This document shows positions 5,602 through 6,439 of a DNA stretch of 6,439 bases, one piece after another. Each line of letters opens with the position of its first letter. Within the stretch, counting starts at the first letter, position 1. Both the position numbers and the translations under genes were made by a program. Source of the DNA: Spirochaetota bacterium (GTDB lineage Bacteria > Spirochaetota > UBA4802 > UBA5550); assembly GCA_022704585.1 (NCBI GenBank), contig JAKJGD010000130.1:1-6439 (forward strand). The letters are read 5' to 3'. The notes beneath the pieces are model-generated. The model was not told the origin of the DNA. It was given only the letters and a program-made list of their open reading frames with translations, and made no database searches.

Positions 5602-6439
5602 ATGAAAAAAGTCATGATGCTTTTTTTCCTGATTATTGTTGCTGCCGCTGCCGGCACTTCATTTTCATCCGAGTTGGATAAAGAGGAGATCATATCATTC
5701 TCAAGCAATATAACGATCCAACCGGAGGGCATCATATCGGTCACGGAGCGGATCAAGGTGTTTGCATTTAATCGAAAAATTGTGCATGGGATTTACAGGG
5801 ACATCATCCTTGCCGGCAAGGACGGAAGCCACCCTGTCACCACGGCGCCATTCTTCATCAACAGCATTGTGTGCGACGGGGACAGAGCCGGCTATTTTAC
5901 CAAGCGGATTGACAATGGAGTACGCATTTATATAGGGAATCAAAACAAACTGGTAGATATCGGCCTGCACGAATACGAGATATCATACACGATGGGAAGG
6001 CAGATCGGCTTCTTCACTGACCATGACGAGTTATACTGGAATGTAACGGGTAATTACTGGGAATTCCCCATGAAACATGTTGAATGCTCCATCAAACTTC
6101 CCCGCAATATAAAGTCCGCTGAGGTGAAAGGCCTGGCCTATTCCGGACCGGTCGGCTCGCAGGAGAAATCATACACATTCACCTATGATAACAAGGGAAT
6201 TTTTCATTTTATCTGTACCCGCCCGCTGGACATCGGAGAAGGCTTCACGATTGCAATCGGTTTCCCCAAAGGCCACGTGGCGTTAACGGGACTGTTTGAA
6301 GAGTATTTGAATTTCGGCTTGCATGAAACCGGAACCATGGTTGCGCTGGGAGGACTTGTTTTCTTCTTTCTGTATAACTGCATTGTGTGGGCACTGGTCG
6401 GACGAGACCCGGCACGAAAGAAAATCGTCGATCAACCCG
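5602..6439 (+). CDS. DUF2207 (YciQ-like) membrane protein, 3' end beyond window
   Basis: 279 codons are visible and the frame is open to the window edge. The start MKKVMMLFFLIIVAAAAG is a signal peptide or anchor (about 3-20). Residues 28-225 match the exported beta-rich DUF2207 domain: I-T-I-Q-P-E-G-I-I-S-V-T-E-R (37-50), HGIYRDI (62-68), and the family signature DELYWNVTGNYW (142-153) followed by lP-type strands. A transmembrane helix near 243-265 is followed by VGRDPARKK (266-274), the typical GRDP turn after the first helix of this family. The missing part should hold the remaining cytoplasmic region and helices. The role of DUF2207 proteins is unknown. The ribosome binding site is weak (AAGG 10 nt upstream). 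The gene has visibly lower GC and more ATA, TCA and AAT codons than the acyl-hydrolase and regulator genes. It is divergent from the AraC regulator. Confidence 0.85.
   Translation, partial: MKKVMMLFFLIIVAAAAGTSFSSELDKEEIISFSSNITIQPEGIISVTERIKVFAFNRKIVHGIYRDIILAGKDGSHPVTTAPFFINSIVCDGDRAGYFTKRIDNGVRIYIGNQNKLVDIGLHEYEISYTMGRQIGFFTDHDELYWNVTGNYWEFPMKHVECSIKLPRNIKSAEVKGLAYSGPVGSQEKSYTFTYDNKGIFHFICTRPLDIGEGFTIAIGFPKGHVALTGLFEEYLNFGLHETGTMVALGGLVFFFLYNCIVWALVGRDPARKKIVDQP

Noticed and set aside
5523..5970. Two minus-strand open frames opposite the DUF2207 start
   Set aside because: They lie antisense to a well-supported DUF2207 domain and show no protein-like pattern.

Overview
The window is a chromosomal stretch from a Gram-negative-type bacterium: most proteins have export signals or membrane segments, and there is a membrane-spanning AraC-type regulator. 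The four left-hand genes are GC-rich (about 60% in sampled lines of the acyl-hydrolase gene), while the last gene is nearer 45-50%. Regulators with a seven-transmembrane 7TMR-DISM-like core are common in spirochaetes and some other Gram-negatives, so a GC-rich spirochaete-like or deltaproteobacterium-like host is possible. That placement is only a guess. I see no RNA genes, insertion sequences, CRISPR arrays or phage genes.

Layout, left to right. (1) A multi-pass membrane protein on the minus strand (1-369), cut by the window edge. (2) A 166-bp divergent promoter region with overlapping promoter-like elements and two GC-rich hairpins. (3) On the plus strand (536-2242), a secreted Ntn-type amide/acyl hydrolase of the choloylglycine hydrolase / acid ceramidase / C45 acyltransferase group, with a TPR-like C-terminal extension. 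It is closed by a strong intrinsic terminator. (4) Convergent to it, on the minus strand (2387-3307), a secreted lipase related to the Pseudomonas family I lipases, with a very strong ribosome binding site and a plausible sigma-70-like promoter. (5) Upstream of the lipase on the same strand (3569-5263), a large fusion protein: exported jelly-roll domain, seven transmembrane segments, short coiled-coil linker and cytoplasmic AraC DNA-binding domain. (6) A 330-bp divergent intergenic region rich in short palindromes. (7) On the plus strand from 5602, a DUF2207 (YciQ-like) membrane protein running off the right edge.

The possible system is a sensor-effector neighbourhood: two exported acyl/ester hydrolases beside a one-component membrane regulator whose outer domain resembles carbohydrate-binding jelly-rolls. 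A signal outside the cytoplasm could thus be passed to promoters without a kinase. The regulator's natural candidate targets are the lipase promoter just downstream of it and the shared intergenic region with the DUF2207 gene. This link rests on gene position and domain content only.
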